From NCBI RefSeq assembly GCF_038789205.1, contig NZ_CP128355.1:124001-188000 (forward strand): DNA of 64,000 nt, in the 5' to 3' direction. The position numbers were made by a program, and so were the translations under genes. Of this stretch, positions 23,511 to 33,869 are shown piece after piece. This stretch comes from Staphylococcus hsinchuensis (GTDB taxonomy: Bacteria > Bacillota > Bacilli > Staphylococcales > Staphylococcaceae). Position 1 is the first letter of the stretch. Each line of letters opens with the position of its first letter. A model generated the notes under the pieces. It saw only the letters and a program-made list of their open reading frames with translations. It was not told where the DNA came from and searched no databases.

Positions 23511-25649
23511 CTACAATTTCAAATCTTTCAATGCATCTTTAAATGGGTTATTTTCTATGCCATCATCTTGGTTCATATATTTTTTGAGATCTTTCTTATT
23601 CACTTTTGCTGTTTTTTTATTTTTTAGACGCTGATCCATTTGTGCTTGTGTTTCTGTATGGCCACAAACACAACGATAAGTTGCCTCTTTTCCTTTGCCA
23701 AACAAGGTCATTCTTTTGTGACAGTTTGGACATTTAGCTTTAGTCTTTCTCTGAACATTCTTTTTCGTTTTACATGAGGGATCTTGACATACGAGCATTT
23801 GCCCGTTTTTCTTTTTTACTTTTATCATAAATTTGCCACACGTTGGGCATTCGGTTGAAGTAAGATTATCGTGCTTATATTTCTGATCACTTTCTTTAAT
23901 CTCATTTACAACTTCATATGTGAAGTTTTTCATCTCATTAATAAATTGTTGTGCGTTATATTGACCTTTTTCTATTTTGAGAAGTTTCTCTTCCCACTCT
24001 GCAGTCAATAATGGTGAAGTTAATCGTTGTGGTGCTAATTCTAATATTTGTTTACCCTTTGGTGTTACTTTTATTTTACCATCTCGTGATTCAATGGCGT
24101 TCATGTTAAATAACTTTTCAATGATATCTGCACGTGTTGCGACCGTCCCGATACCACCTGCAATTTTTAAAGTTTTTTGGTGTTTCGTATCTTGTAAATC
24201 GAAATATTTATGGGGGCTTTCCATTGCTTTAAGTAACGTACCTTCATTAAAATAACTCGGTGCTGTTGTTTCATGATCTTCAATCTTCACATTATTTAAT
24301 GTGAAAGTATTGCCTCGTTGTAATTGATTTAAGTCTCGATGGGCATTAGCCTCTTTGTCTCTTAATGCTAAATAACCAGGATTTATCGTTACCTTATCGT
24401 TGAAAATAAACTTATAATCTGATGTTTGTAACGTAACAGATACACTTTCATATTCATGTGGTGGTAATAAGTTCTCCAGAAATCTTTGAGCTACCATCAA
24501 ATATATTTTAGATTCTCTAGGGCTCAGTTGTGACATATCAGGACGTATTTCTGTAGGAATAATCGCATGATGGTCTGAGACTTTGCTATTATTTACAAAT
24601 TTAAATTTCCCACTAAATGAACGGTTCATTTGGGATTTTGCTATATCTTTAAAATCTGTAGCGAATAAAGCTTTTATTCTATCTTTAAGTGTAGGCACCA
24701 TATCATCCGTTAAATAATTCGAATCCGTTCGAGGATATGTAAGTAATTTATGACGTTCATATAGGTTTTGCAGTACATTAAGTGATTCTTTAGGTGTCAT
24801 ATGGAATCGTTTATACGCATCCTGCTGTAAATCGGTTAAACTATATAACTGTGAAGGATAGGATTTTTTACGCGTTCTATTAATGTCAGTAATCTCACCA
24901 GCTTGCCCTTTAATCTGTGTTTGTATCTGTTCTAAATATGCTTTGTCAGAATGCGATTTTGGTGTTACACATTTAAATTCAAATCCTCCCACCATCAACT
25001 TCAGCGAATAATAAGTTTCGGGGGTGAATTGATTAATCTCATTTTGACGCATTTGTACTAATTGTATTGTAGGCGTTTGAACACGGCCTAATGATAATTG
25101 CGCATCATACTTCGTTGTTAAGGCACGCGTTGCGTTAATTCCAACAATCCAGTCCGCTTCACTTCTTGCTAAAGCTGCTTGATATAAGTCATTAAACTTG
25201 CGCCCATCGTACAATTTCTTAAATCCCTCTTTAATCGCTTTTGACGTTACTGAGCTAATCCATAAGCGTTTAATGGGTTTTTTATTTTTAGATTTATCTA
25301 ATATAAGTCGTGCAACGAGTTCCCCTTCTCGCCCTGCATCCGTTGCGATAATAATATCTTTCACTTTGTTATCATTGATAAGACCTTTGATTATCGAAAA
25401 TTGTTTTCTCGTTTTATTTATAACGACAGTTTTCATTTGTTTCGGAACTATAGGTAAGTCAGTTAACTTCCATTCTTTATACTGTACATCGTATTGTTCA
25501 GGCGTTGCGTTAGTCACGAGATGTCCTAATGCCCAAGTTACAATGTATTTTTCATTTTCGAAAAAACCGTGTCTTTTAGTATTAATATTTAGAGACTTAG
25601 CTATATCTCTGCCAACGGAAGGTTTTTCAGCTATAATCAGTGATTTCAT
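23511..25649 (-). CDS. topB: DNA topoisomerase III (type IA)
   Basis: A 712-aa type IA topoisomerase. The N-terminal TOPRIM domain has [15 protein letters not shown] at the start and [15 protein letters not shown] near residue 100; the active-site tyrosine is in [12 protein letters not shown] near residue 310. Two C-terminal cysteine clusters, CPTCGKFMI...CQDPSC (about 610-640) and CPNCHKRM...CVCGH (about 650-680), resemble zinc ribbons. It decatenates and relaxes negatively supercoiled DNA. Monocistronic, divergent from the GNAT gene at 25775. Confidence 0.95.
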   Translation of the reverse strand: MKSLIIAEKPSVGRDIAKSLNINTKRHGFFENEKYIVTWALGHLVTNATPEQYDVQYKEWKLTDLPIVPKQMKTVVINKTRKQFSIIKGLINDNKVKDIIIATDAGREGELVARLILDKSKNKKPIKRLWISSVTSKAIKEGFKKLYDGRKFNDLYQAALARSEADWIVGINATRALTTKYDAQLSLGRVQTPTIQLVQMRQNEINQFTPETYYSLKLMVGGFEFKCVTPKSHSDKAYLEQIQTQIKGQAGEITDINRTRKKSYPSQLYSLTDLQQDAYKRFHMTPKESLNVLQNLYERHKLLTYPRTDSNYLTDDMVPTLKDRIKALFATDFKDIAKSQMNRSFSGKFKFVNNSKVSDHHAIIPTEIRPDMSQLSPRESKIYLMVAQRFLENLLPPHEYESVSVTLQTSDYKFIFNDKVTINPGYLALRDKEANAHRDLNQLQRGNTFTLNNVKIEDHETTAPSYFNEGTLLKAMESPHKYFDLQDTKHQKTLKIAGGIGTVATRADIIEKLFNMNAIESRDGKIKVTPKGKQILELAPQRLTSPLLTAEWEEKLLKIEKGQYNAQQFINEMKNFTYEVVNEIKESDQKYKHDNLTSTECPTCGKFMIKVKKKNGQMLVCQDPSCKTKKNVQRKTKAKCPNCHKRMTLFGKGKEATYRCVCGHTETQAQMDQRLKNKKTAKVNKKDLKKYMNQDDGIENNPFKDALKDLKL

Positions 25650-25774
25650 AATGTCTTCCTTTCAAAACTTTAAATAATATTCTCATTGTAACATGTATAT
25701 AGCACCTCATAACTTCCATTTATCTTAATTTATTCATATAATTAAAGTAATAGGATCTCTGAAGGAGGTATGTT

Positions 25775-26644
25775 ATGAAAACTATTCAAATTAACGACTA
25801 CAAAGAAATAATGAAATTTATCAACGATGCCGATGATATCTCAGCTTCTTATTTATACAAATTACAACAAAACAGTGAAGATGTTGAACAATACATCCGT
25901 AACACGATAGAGGAACCAGGTGTATTTGCACAAATTGATGATCAAGATCAAATCCAAATGTTGCTCTTACCATTTAAATATGATGATAATAAATATAAAG
26001 TTATCGGACCATTTATTCGTAAAGGCGAACCTCTTTCTCTAGAGTTATTTCAAGATTTATTTAAATCATTAACAGAAAGTAAACCAGAAGAAGTAAGTTT
26101 TAACTTTTCTTTCATTGTAAATGAACAAGATTACACACCTATGATGAAAGCTATAGAAGCCGGTTACAACTTTACAGACTATCATTTAATCGCAACAAAA
26201 GATGTTGGTACTACCGAACATGAACAAAATATTGCTGAATATCACCCTTCATATTATCGCGCCTTTCAAAAGTTACACGCACACACATTTAAACATGGTG
26301 CGATGACAGCGGATGAAATTGTTAATTCTTTAGACGACAATAATAAATTATATGTATTTATGTCCGAGGGATTGCTTAAAGGCTATCTATATTTACAAGT
26401 CTATGAAGACAACCATAATGCTGAAGTTAAGTATTTCACATCACATTCAGACTATAGAATGAAAGGCATTGCTTTCGATTTATTAACGCATGCACTTCAT
26501 TATGCTTTCCAACATTACGATATAAACATCATATATTTCAAAATTCGTAGTAAAAACAACAAACTCGTTGAACGTTTTAACGAGCTAGGGTTTAATGTGA
26601 ACGTGGAATATAAAAAGTTCAAATTTGTTTCAAGTCATGTGTAA
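25775..26644 (+). CDS. GNAT family N-acetyltransferase
   Basis: A 289-aa protein whose C-terminal part (about 150-280) looks like a GNAT domain: AEVKYFTSHSDYRMKGIAFD contains a degenerate acetyl-CoA motif (YRMKGIA) and a following NIIYFKIRSKNNKLVERFNE, the usual 'N..A...YE..GF' region. The N-terminal half may be a second, degenerate GNAT-like fold. A strong AAGGAGGT lies before the ATG. Substrate unknown. Confidence 0.75.
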   Translation: MKTIQINDYKEIMKFINDADDISASYLYKLQQNSEDVEQYIRNTIEEPGVFAQIDDQDQIQMLLLPFKYDDNKYKVIGPFIRKGEPLSLELFQDLFKSLTESKPEEVSFNFSFIVNEQDYTPMMKAIEAGYNFTDYHLIATKDVGTTEHEQNIAEYHPSYYRAFQKLHAHTFKHGAMTADEIVNSLDDNNKLYVFMSEGLLKGYLYLQVYEDNHNAEVKYFTSHSDYRMKGIAFDLLTHALHYAFQHYDINIIYFKIRSKNNKLVERFNELGFNVNVEYKKFKFVSSHV

Positions 26645-26660
26645 CACATGACTTTTTTAT
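26632..26660 (+). terminator. Terminator whose loop is the stop codon of the GNAT gene
   Basis: Ten-base arms (26632-26641 and 26645-26654) enclose the three bases TAA, which are the stop codon of the preceding gene, followed by a T-run. Confidence 0.85.
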
Positions 26661-26856
26661 TTTACCTTTATGCAACCCGAATTCATTAATTTTAACTATT
26701 ATATGTGTTGGTTTATTAAGCTATTTTTAACAAACGACTATGTTTACACTCGACTTATCATGTATATACTAGCCTCATTAATTGAATTACGCTAATTTTA
26801 TTTCTCTGAAAATTAAAATCCTTTAAAATAAACCCTTTTAAAAAAATAAGCTATAT

Positions 26857-26920
26857 TTTTTACTAAAACGTTTTTTTACTATAAAATGAGTTGCTATAGA
26901 CATTGAGAAATCTGTCTATA
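26857..26920 (+). promoter_or_regulatory. Putative glcU promoter and leader hairpin
   Basis: TTTTTA, 17 bp, TATAAA (26880-26885), then an inverted repeat TATAGACA/TGTCTATA (26895-26902 and 26913-26920) in the likely 5' UTR. The rest of the 26655-26951 spacer is AT-rich with no visible gene. The -35 is poor, so this is tentative. Confidence 0.3.
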
Positions 26921-26951
26921 AGAAAGAAAATAGAGAGTGAGTGAGTAATAG

Positions 26952-27809
26952 ATGGATTTATTAATTGCCTTACTACCTGCCCTTTTTTGGGGTAGTGTTG
27001 TGTTAATTAATGTTTTTGTAGGTGGAGGCCCCTATAATCAAATACGAGGTACAACATTTGGCGCGTTAATTATCGGTATTATTTTATTATTAACAGGAAA
27101 TGCCAAATTTGATAATATCACCGTCATTATAGTCGGCTTAATTTCAGGCGCCTTCTGGGCGTTAGGTCAAGGGTACCAGTTAAAATCCGTAAGTCTTATT
27201 GGTGTATCGAAAACGATGCCTATTTCTACAGGCTTACAATTAGTTGGGACAACTTTATTTAGTGCTATTTTCTTAGGTGAATGGAGCACAGGAACCCAAG
27301 TGTTATTAGGTTTAGTTGCTATGGTTCTCCTCGTAATCGGAATAGCACTTACCTCAATTAAAGGTAAAAATGAAGCAGCAGAAAATAATAAAAACTTTGG
27401 GAAAGCAATGCCAATTTTACTAATTTCTACTGTTGGTTATGTTGTATATGTTGTTGTCGCACAAATCTTTGGTGTAGATGGTATGAGTGCATTGTTCTTC
27501 CAATCAGTCGGAATGGCAATCGGAGGAATAATATTATCAATCAATCGAGAAACTTCAACAAAAAGCACACTTTGGAACTTGATTCCAGGTATTGTTTGGG
27601 GTATTGGTAACTTATTTATGTTCTATTCTCAACCTAAAGTTGGCGTCGCAACAAGCTTTTCATTTTCACAACTATTAGTTATCGTTTCAACGCTTGGTGG
27701 TATCTTCTTACTTGGAGAACGCAAAGATAAACGTCAGATGATTGGAATATGGTCTGGTATCGCCCTCATTATTATCGCGGCTTTTGTACTCGGTAATATT
27801 AAAGGTTAA
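26952..27809 (+). CDS. glcU: Glucose uptake protein, GRP/DMT family
   Basis: A 285-aa, ten-helix transporter of the glucose/ribose porter family. [32 protein letters not shown] and the second-half repeat [20 protein letters not shown] mark the two five-helix halves. In S. xylosus GlcU takes up glucose without phosphorylation and is encoded next to a glucose dehydrogenase, as here (27876). The ribosome binding site is weak (GAGTGAG). The pair would take in free glucose and oxidise it, bypassing the PTS. Confidence 0.92.
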   Translation: MDLLIALLPALFWGSVVLINVFVGGGPYNQIRGTTFGALIIGIILLLTGNAKFDNITVIIVGLISGAFWALGQGYQLKSVSLIGVSKTMPISTGLQLVGTTLFSAIFLGEWSTGTQVLLGLVAMVLLVIGIALTSIKGKNEAAENNKNFGKAMPILLISTVGYVVYVVVAQIFGVDGMSALFFQSVGMAIGGIILSINRETSTKSTLWNLIPGIVWGIGNLFMFYSQPKVGVATSFSFSQLLVIVSTLGGIFLLGERKDKRQMIGIWSGIALIIIAAFVLGNIKG

Positions 27810-27875
27810 CCTCAATGACGTAAAAATGGTCAAATTCTTATTTTATAGGTAATTATAAATATTGGAGGAGTTTCT

Positions 27876-28667
27876 ATGTTTGAAGATTTAAAAGGTAAAG
27901 TCGTAGTTATTACTGGTGCTGGTAGCGGTATAGGTAAAGCATTCGCGGAATCATTTGGTAAAGCTCAGGCTAAAGTCGTGATGAATTATCGTTCTGATCG
28001 TCATTTAGAAGCGATGGAACAATCTATTAATCTTATAGAAGAAGCCGGTGGACAAGCAATTAAAGTTCAAGCTGATGTCTCAGTGGAAGCTGACGTAAAC
28101 AAGCTTGTTCAAGCTGCTGTGGATGAATATGGGACATTAGATATTATGCTAAATAATGCTGGTTATGAAAAACCTATTCCTACACATGAAATGTCAGTAG
28201 AAGAATGGAATAAAGTAATTGATATCAACTTAACTGGCGCATTTATTGGAGCAAAAGCAGCAGTTAAACAGTTTTTAAAAGAAGATAAAAAAGGTGTAAT
28301 TATAAATACTTCTAGTGTTCATGACACAATTCCATGGCCTAATTATGCGAACTATGCAGCAAGTAAAGGCGGATTAAAGCTCATGATGGAAACGATGTCT
28401 ATGGAATACGCACAACATGGTATCCGTATAAACAATATTTCTCCAGGTGCCATTGTAACTGAACATACGAAAGAGAAGTTTTCAGATCCAAAAACACGTG
28501 AAGAAACATTAGAAATGATTCCAGCTAAAGAAATTGGCGAAGCAGATCAAGTTGCCAATGTAGCATTATTCTTAGCTTCAGATTTCTCAAGTTATATACA
28601 CGGGACAACTATTTACGTTGATGGTGGTATGACTAATTATCCAGCGTTTATGGGTGGTAAAGGTTAA
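27876..28667 (+). CDS. gdh: Glucose 1-dehydrogenase (SDR family)
   Basis: A 263-aa classical short-chain dehydrogenase. TGAGSGIG at about residues 14-21 binds NAD(P), NNAGYE near 95, and the catalytic Ser-Tyr-Lys are in NTSSVHDTIPWPNYANYAAS (Ser about 147, Tyr about 160, Lys about 164). C-terminal GTTIYVDGGM is conserved. Length and context with glcU fit bacillus-type glucose 1-dehydrogenase, converting glucose to gluconolactone in the cytosol. GGAGGAG precedes the ATG; a terminator follows. Confidence 0.92.
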   Translation: MFEDLKGKVVVITGAGSGIGKAFAESFGKAQAKVVMNYRSDRHLEAMEQSINLIEEAGGQAIKVQADVSVEADVNKLVQAAVDEYGTLDIMLNNAGYEKPIPTHEMSVEEWNKVIDINLTGAFIGAKAAVKQFLKEDKKGVIINTSSVHDTIPWPNYANYAASKGGLKLMMETMSMEYAQHGIRINNISPGAIVTEHTKEKFSDPKTREETLEMIPAKEIGEADQVANVALFLASDFSSYIHGTTIYVDGGMTNYPAFMGGKG

Positions 28668-28691
28668 GAAAACATTTCCATACCTATATAT

Positions 28692-28728
28692 AAAAGCCGA
28701 TCAGAATTGCATATCTGATCGGCTTTTT
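28692..28728. terminator. Bidirectional terminator after gdh
   Basis: Arms AAAAGCCGATCAGA (28692-28705) and its complement (28714-28727), 8-base loop, T-run on the right and A-run on the left; lies between convergent gdh and the AEC transporter gene. Confidence 0.9.
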
Positions 28729-28760
28729 CATATTATTTAAAGCTTTATCATGAATTATAC

Positions 28761-29669
28761 TTATACAAATAATGCTTGATAAACATAAATCAATATAATA
28801 CTGATGATGATAGACGCATTAATAACCATTCCTGTAAGTGGTATGGTTTTATACTTAAATTGAATGGAATATGGAATAATCGCTATACCTACAGGTAAAA
28901 TCCAGGCAACTTGTAACGTCGTCTTAATCATAGGGTCTGATACTGGTAAAAAGAAGTGTACCAATAGCCCCATCGCTATACCAAAACCATAATGTATACC
29001 AAGGTATTTAAGTGCAATTGGTAAATAGCGTTTATCAATATTAAAGTTAAGCATTAACCCAAGTAAAATCATAGATAGCGGCATGTTGGCACCTGATAAA
29101 TCGGAAAAGAATTGAGTTACTGGCTTGGGAAAATGAATATTTGCCATATTCAATATAAACATAATCATGTATGTCATAAGTGGAACAGATTTCACTATGT
29201 TTTTCGCTAAGTATTTAAAATCAAAACTATCTCCACCACTACTAAAGTAACTTCCAACAAAGTATGTTACCCCAAACATAATGAGCGCACCACCAATATC
29301 AGCCATACCGAAGTATATCATGCCTGAATCTGGCCAAATAGCTGCCACGAGTGGATATGCAAATAGCCCGATATTTAAAGAAGCCATCATCATGCCTACT
29401 GTTCCGCGAACTTGGTTGTCATATTTTAAAAATAAATAAACAACGAGTGTTTTCGCAACCAAACCATAAATAATCATCATGATCGATAATACAGAAAGTG
29501 AAGGATCTAGTTCGGCTTTATTCAAATTAACTATAACTAACGAAGGAAGCGTGACATTAAATACCAACGTCGACAATACTTGACTATCATTTGCTTTTAG
29601 AAAGTTAAGATGTTTTAAAAAGTAACCTAAGGCGATAAGTAAAATGATTATGATAAATTGTTGCGTCAC
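28761..29669 (-). CDS. AEC family transporter (auxin efflux carrier-like)
   Basis: A 302-aa membrane protein with about ten helices, built as two inverted five-helix halves. The start LLIALGYFLKHLNFLKANDS and NVTLPSLVIVNLN fit the PF03547 family, whose bacterial members include malate and other organic-acid permeases. It appears to start at GTG with AAGGA 5 nt upstream. Substrate unknown. Transcribed divergently from the small genes at 29818. Confidence 0.82.
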   Translation of the reverse strand: MTQQFIIIILLIALGYFLKHLNFLKANDSQVLSTLVFNVTLPSLVIVNLNKAELDPSLSVLSIMMIIYGLVAKTLVVYLFLKYDNQVRGTVGMMMASLNIGLFAYPLVAAIWPDSGMIYFGMADIGGALIMFGVTYFVGSYFSSGGDSFDFKYLAKNIVKSVPLMTYMIMFILNMANIHFPKPVTQFFSDLSGANMPLSMILLGLMLNFNIDKRYLPIALKYLGIHYGFGIAMGLLVHFFLPVSDPMIKTTLQVAWILPVGIAIIPYSIQFKYKTIPLTGMVINASIIISIILIYVYQALFV

Positions 29670-29738
29670 AATAATCCTTCTTTCATTTTATATTTCGTTT
29701 TCATTACATTTTCATACTTTAACATAAATTGTGTCTAT

Positions 29739-29781
29739 TTTAGAAGCTTTCAGTTTCGTGTTATAATTTATATTAAAATAA
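29739..29781 (+). promoter_or_regulatory. Promoter with extended -10, containing a 28-bp repeat shared with moaC
   Basis: TTTAGA (29739-29744), 17 bp, TATAAT (29762-29767) with a TG one base before the -10. Positions 29754-29781 are identical to 43369-43396 upstream of moaC. It probably drives the small genes at 29818 and 30056. Confidence 0.6.
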
Positions 29782-29817
29782 AGTATTGAATAGTTTTCAA
29801 AAAAGGAGTCAACTCAG

Positions 29818-29994
29818 ATGAATTTAAATGACAAGTTAGAAGAACTTAAATATGATTATGTAAGATTACAAAATGATCTAGATAAAAGAGAATCTGTCAA
29901 TCAAGATGTAGATCCATTGGTCCGTCAACTTGATGAAATAGAACAAGAAATGGCATCTGTTCGTTCTGAAATGAGACAACAAGAAAATAAATAA
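29818..29994 (+). CDS. Small charged coiled-coil protein
   Basis: A 58-aa ORF: MNLNDKLEELKYDYVRLQND at the start, SVRSEMRQQENK at the end. The heptad pattern of Leu/Ile/Val/Tyr among Glu, Asp, Lys and Arg predicts a single long alpha-helix and likely coiled coil. A strong AAAAGGAG is 8-9 nt before the ATG and a good promoter lies upstream, so it is probably a real gene. No known function. The membrane protein at 30056 follows after 61 bp and may be co-transcribed. Confidence 0.75.
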   Translation: MNLNDKLEELKYDYVRLQNDLDKRESVNQDVDPLVRQLDEIEQEMASVRSEMRQQENK

Positions 29995-30055
29995 CCTAGT
30001 CATCGCAATCTGGTCATGCTAAGATAAAGAGCGAAAATAGAAAGGATGTCATTCA

Positions 30056-30373
30056 ATGCAACTTTACCTCATATTACTACCGATATTATATCTTATCGTT
30101 AGCTATATTAGTATTTATAAGATGAATACTATTATCACACGTATTTTACGTATAATTATGGCAATATTATTATTATTTGTCGTGGCTCTTACGACGCTTT
30201 CATTCCCATTAGTCAATTGGTGGGTGTTCGTCATACTCTTGCTAATTGTAGCCAACGTAGAAATTACGGCATTTAAACATAGTAAAGACGATGAAAAAGC
30301 ATTAAAAATTCTAAACATCATAACAATTTCATTATTTGTTATCTACCTTATTTTAACGCTTATCGTTTATTAA
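30056..30373 (+). CDS. Small membrane protein of unknown function
   Basis: A 105-aa protein with four predicted helices (about 3-20, 28-50, 55-72 and 84-104) and a charged loop HSKDDEKALK between the last two. AAAGGATG precedes the ATG. It is followed by a strong terminator at 30432-30472. No family recognised. Confidence 0.7.
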   Translation: MQLYLILLPILYLIVSYISIYKMNTIITRILRIIMAILLLFVVALTTLSFPLVNWWVFVILLLIVANVEITAFKHSKDDEKALKILNIITISLFVIYLILTLIVY

Positions 30374-30431
30374 ATATCTTCATAAACCAATGATTATCAT
30401 ACTTGATTCTTTTATATATTTGGTAAAATCT

Positions 30432-30477
30432 TATGCCCTTAGAAGTAATTCTCATTTACTTCTAAGGGCATATTTTT
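30432..30477 (+). terminator. Terminator after the 105-aa membrane protein gene
   Basis: 17-base arms beginning TATGCCCTTAGAAG (30432-30448 and 30456-30472) followed by TTTTTC. Confidence 0.9.
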
Positions 30478-30490
30478 CTTCTTTTTCATA

Positions 30491-30540
30491 AAATAAAAAA
30501 CGATTCATTCCCCTACTTCAATTGCAAGGAAATGAATCGC
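30491..30540 (-). terminator. Terminator after the RND permease gene
   Basis: CGATTCATT (30501-30509) pairs with 30531-30539 with a long loop; in the leftward sense it is followed by a run of six T and more T-rich sequence (30491-30500). Confidence 0.75.
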
Positions 30541-30552
30541 TAAAATATTTAT

Positions 30553-33500
30553 TTACTTTTTAGATTTACGTCTTGTGAATTTATGTTTGATTGCGAATAG
30601 AATCTCATAAATCACTGGTACTACGATTAAAGTTAATAGCGTTGAAGAAATGAGTCCTCCAACTACTGTAGCTGCCATACCTTTAGAGATAATAATTGAA
30701 CTATTTTCCCCGAAAAGTAATGGTATTAAAGCACAAATCGTAGCTAATGCTGTCATGAGAATTGGTCTAATTCTCGTTCCACCAGCTTCTAGTAATGCAT
30801 CTTTCATATTTAATCCTTCACGTTCTTTGTTGATGACGCGGTCAATTAAAACGATTGCGTTAGTGACAACGATACCGATTAGCATTAACATACCTATCAT
30901 ACTTGAAACTGAAACAGTTTCACCTGTCACCACAAGGGCAATTACTACCCCGATTACTGTATATGGTAATGAGAACAGTATAGTTAGTGGTGCTAAAGCA
31001 CCTTTAAACGTTAATACTAATACGAGATAGACAATGATTATTGCAGCGAGCATTGCTACTAATAATTGAGTCATTGCTTTACCAATATCTTCGCTTGCCC
31101 CACCTACATTAACTTTCACATTGCTAGGCTTATCAATTGAGTTCACTTTAGAAATTACTTTTTGAGAAACGCCACCAACATCTTTGTCAGTAACTTTGGC
31201 GGATACGGTTGTTGCTTGATCTCCAGCTTTAGTCATAACTTTGTTTGGTGTTGTTGATTTCTTCAATTCAGCTACATCGCTCAGTTTAATTGATTTACCT
31301 GTTGGTGTTTGAATTTCTGTATTTTTAAGTTTGTTTTTAGTCCAATGTGTTTCTTTATCTTGTTTAATCTTCACATCTACTTTTTTACCGTGGTCTTTTA
31401 CTGTTGAAACTGTTTGTTCTGGTGTATTTTCATTTAGACTCATCGCAAGTTGTGAAGCAGATAAACCATATTGACTCGCTTTATTATGATCAACTTTAAG
31501 ATCATACTGATCATAGGTTTCGGTTAAGTCTGATTTAACATTTGCTAAACCTTTCATATCTTTCATTTTTGATTCCATTTTCTTAACTGTACCTTTAATA
31601 GAGTCAAGTGTAGGGCCTGTGACTGTAATTTCTAGTTTATTGTTAGTGCCACCGCCACCACTCATGTCTTGGTTACCCCATTCTCCAGGTTGATGGAATT
31701 TTTCTATATGTTTCAATACTTTATCAGGCTCTTTATCAAAGTTTTTCGTGTCTTTATCGTATTCGACCATGATAGCCATATTATTAGACGTACCTGTTGG
31801 GTCTGAAGGTGATTTACCTCCCACAGAATATTCAACTGTCTTAACTTTATCTTTACCATTTAAATATTTTTGTACTTGTTTAGCATGCTTCAGTACACTT
31901 TTCTTCGTTTCGCCAGGCTTAGGTGTATATGTTAAAGCCATATACTTGTCTTCCCCACTTGAAATGAAACTTGTACCTAATTTTGCGGCTCCTAAAGCAA
32001 TACTAGCAAATAGTAGTACAGTTGTAATAATCATCACTAACCATTTATGATTTAATGCCCAACTTAATACTTTTTTATAGCCTTTACCAATTGAACCTAG
32101 TGTTTCTTCTTGCTTGCGTTTTACTCCATTTTTAAATAGTGTCGCACTTAAAGCTGGAATAATTGTAATGGCAACGAGTAATGATGCTAATAAACTGAAT
32201 GCAATCGCTAATGCAAACGGTCTAAACATCTCTCCTACTGTACCGGTTACAAATGCTAGAGGTAAAAATACGACAATCGTTACAAGCGTAGAAGATAAAA
32301 TCGGTTTAAACACTTCAGCTGTTGCACTTGTAATCAAACGACCGCCTTGTAATTGTTCATTTTTATCGAACAATCTCCTATATATGTTCTCCACTACAAC
32401 AATGGAATCATCAATTACTCGTCCTATCGCTATAGTTAAGGCTCCTAAAGTTAAGATGTTTAACGATACATCAGCAAGTTTTAGTGCAACCATTGCGATT
32501 AATATAGACATCGGGATAGATACGATTGAAATCAGCGTCGTCTTGATGTTTCTTAAGAATAATAAGATAACGATAATCGCAAATATTGTACCGAGTAATG
32601 CCTTTTCAACCATTGTATAAATCGCATCTTCAATAGGTTTCGCAGTATCCATTACTTTCGTATCTTTAATATTTGGATTACGTTTAGTAAATTCATCAAT
32701 TTCCTTCTTCGTATCTTTTGCAACTTGAACAGTATTCGCATCTTGTGCTTTAATAATTTGAACATTTATTGCATCTTTGCCATTCGTTTTAGAGATAGAC
32801 TCTCTATTGTCTCCTATTGAAACATTAGCGACATCTTTTAATTTAACAGATGGCATACCTTTAGCACTGCTAGCTGCTTGTGGGCTAGAAGCACTTTGTT
32901 GCATTGAACCACTTGAGCTACCTTGAGAGCCCCCTTGTGAGCCACCTTGTGAATCACCTTTGTCTCCTTGTTGACCACTAGACATACTTGAAGCAGATAA
33001 AGGTATTTCTAAATTTTTCAATCCTTTTACTGATTTAAATTGACCATCAATAACGATCGATTTTTCAGTTTTATTGAATTGGAACAAACCTAATGGTGTT
33101 TCGTTCGTCGCACTCTTTATGTATTGTTGAACGTTATCAGCTGTTAAGCCTTTTTTCTTCAATTTATCTTGATCGAATTTAATTGATACTTCACGGTTTG
33201 TATCACCGTTAATTTGTACGTTCTGAACACCATCTACCGTTTGTAATTTAGGGATAAGGTTCTTTTTAACTTCACTTGTAGTTTTTTTCAAGTTATTATC
33301 CTTAGTAGTAAATGAGTACGCTACGATTGGAAAAGCATTCATTGAATTTCTGACAAGTTCAGGTTCTTTAACACCATCTTTGAATGATATTTTATCCAAT
33401 TCTTTTTTTAAATCATTTTCTACTTTATCTAAGTCTGTACCTTGATCATATTCTACTTTTACCATAGACGCATTCTGATCTGATTCAGCTTCAACATTTT

Positions 33501-33738
33501 TCACTTTCGCCATTGACCTGACTTGATCGTCAATTTTATCACTGACTTCTTCTTTAACAGTCTGTGGTGTAGCACCTTCCATTGTTGTTTGTACTGTAAT
33601 CATCGGTGGCTCAACATCGGGTAACAATTCAAGTTTCATCTTCACACTTGAATATACCCCACCTAAAATGACGAGCAATACCATTAGGAAAATTGCAAAT
33701 TTGTTTCCTAATGAAAATTGCAGCAATTTTTTAATCAT
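30553..33738 (-). CDS. RND superfamily efflux permease (AcrB/SwrC-like)
   Basis: A 1061-aa RND transporter with the two-fold layout: one helix (about 13-33), a large extracytoplasmic domain, helices 2-6 (about 370-540), a short cytosolic link, then the same again (helix 7 about 568-590, helices 8-12 about 890-1045). GRVIDDSIVVVENIYR near residue 440 and its counterpart GIVVTNAIVLIDRV carry the proton-relay type residues. A Ser/Gly/Gln-rich insert (about 245-290, with three GGSQ-like repeats) interrupts the first large domain. The orthologue next to femX in S. aureus is SA2056. Substrate unknown; in Gram-positives RND proteins of this type act without a TolC partner. Confidence 0.92.
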   Translation of the reverse strand: MIKKLLQFSLGNKFAIFLMVLLVILGGVYSSVKMKLELLPDVEPPMITVQTTMEGATPQTVKEEVSDKIDDQVRSMAKVKNVEAESDQNASMVKVEYDQGTDLDKVENDLKKELDKISFKDGVKEPELVRNSMNAFPIVAYSFTTKDNNLKKTTSEVKKNLIPKLQTVDGVQNVQINGDTNREVSIKFDQDKLKKKGLTADNVQQYIKSATNETPLGLFQFNKTEKSIVIDGQFKSVKGLKNLEIPLSASSMSSGQQGDKGDSQGGSQGGSQGSSSGSMQQSASSPQAASSAKGMPSVKLKDVANVSIGDNRESISKTNGKDAINVQIIKAQDANTVQVAKDTKKEIDEFTKRNPNIKDTKVMDTAKPIEDAIYTMVEKALLGTIFAIIVILLFLRNIKTTLISIVSIPMSILIAMVALKLADVSLNILTLGALTIAIGRVIDDSIVVVENIYRRLFDKNEQLQGGRLITSATAEVFKPILSSTLVTIVVFLPLAFVTGTVGEMFRPFALAIAFSLLASLLVAITIIPALSATLFKNGVKRKQEETLGSIGKGYKKVLSWALNHKWLVMIITTVLLFASIALGAAKLGTSFISSGEDKYMALTYTPKPGETKKSVLKHAKQVQKYLNGKDKVKTVEYSVGGKSPSDPTGTSNNMAIMVEYDKDTKNFDKEPDKVLKHIEKFHQPGEWGNQDMSGGGGTNNKLEITVTGPTLDSIKGTVKKMESKMKDMKGLANVKSDLTETYDQYDLKVDHNKASQYGLSASQLAMSLNENTPEQTVSTVKDHGKKVDVKIKQDKETHWTKNKLKNTEIQTPTGKSIKLSDVAELKKSTTPNKVMTKAGDQATTVSAKVTDKDVGGVSQKVISKVNSIDKPSNVKVNVGGASEDIGKAMTQLLVAMLAAIIIVYLVLVLTFKGALAPLTILFSLPYTVIGVVIALVVTGETVSVSSMIGMLMLIGIVVTNAIVLIDRVINKEREGLNMKDALLEAGGTRIRPILMTALATICALIPLLFGENSSIIISKGMAATVVGGLISSTLLTLIVVPVIYEILFAIKHKFTRRKSKK

Positions 33739-33820
33739 GCATGAATCCCCTCTCCTTTTTATAGTATTACACCCAATTTAACATAATTAAGTTCAATAAA
33801 ATACATAATTCATAACAAAT

Positions 33821-33850
33821 AAAAACATTTACTGGAAATGTTTTTTTATT
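33821..33850 (-). terminator. Hairpin with T-run upstream of the RND gene
   Basis: AAAAACATTT and AAATGTTTTT arms around ACTGG, U-rich on both sides. It can end femX transcription or act as an attenuator in the leader of the RND gene, which begins about 80 bp further on. Confidence 0.6.
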
Positions 33851-33869
33851 ATCGGTTAAATATGTAAAA

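Noticed and set aside
32114..32620. 168-codon + strand frame inside the RND gene
   Set aside because: Shadow of the hydrophobic coding sequence on the other strand; no start signals.
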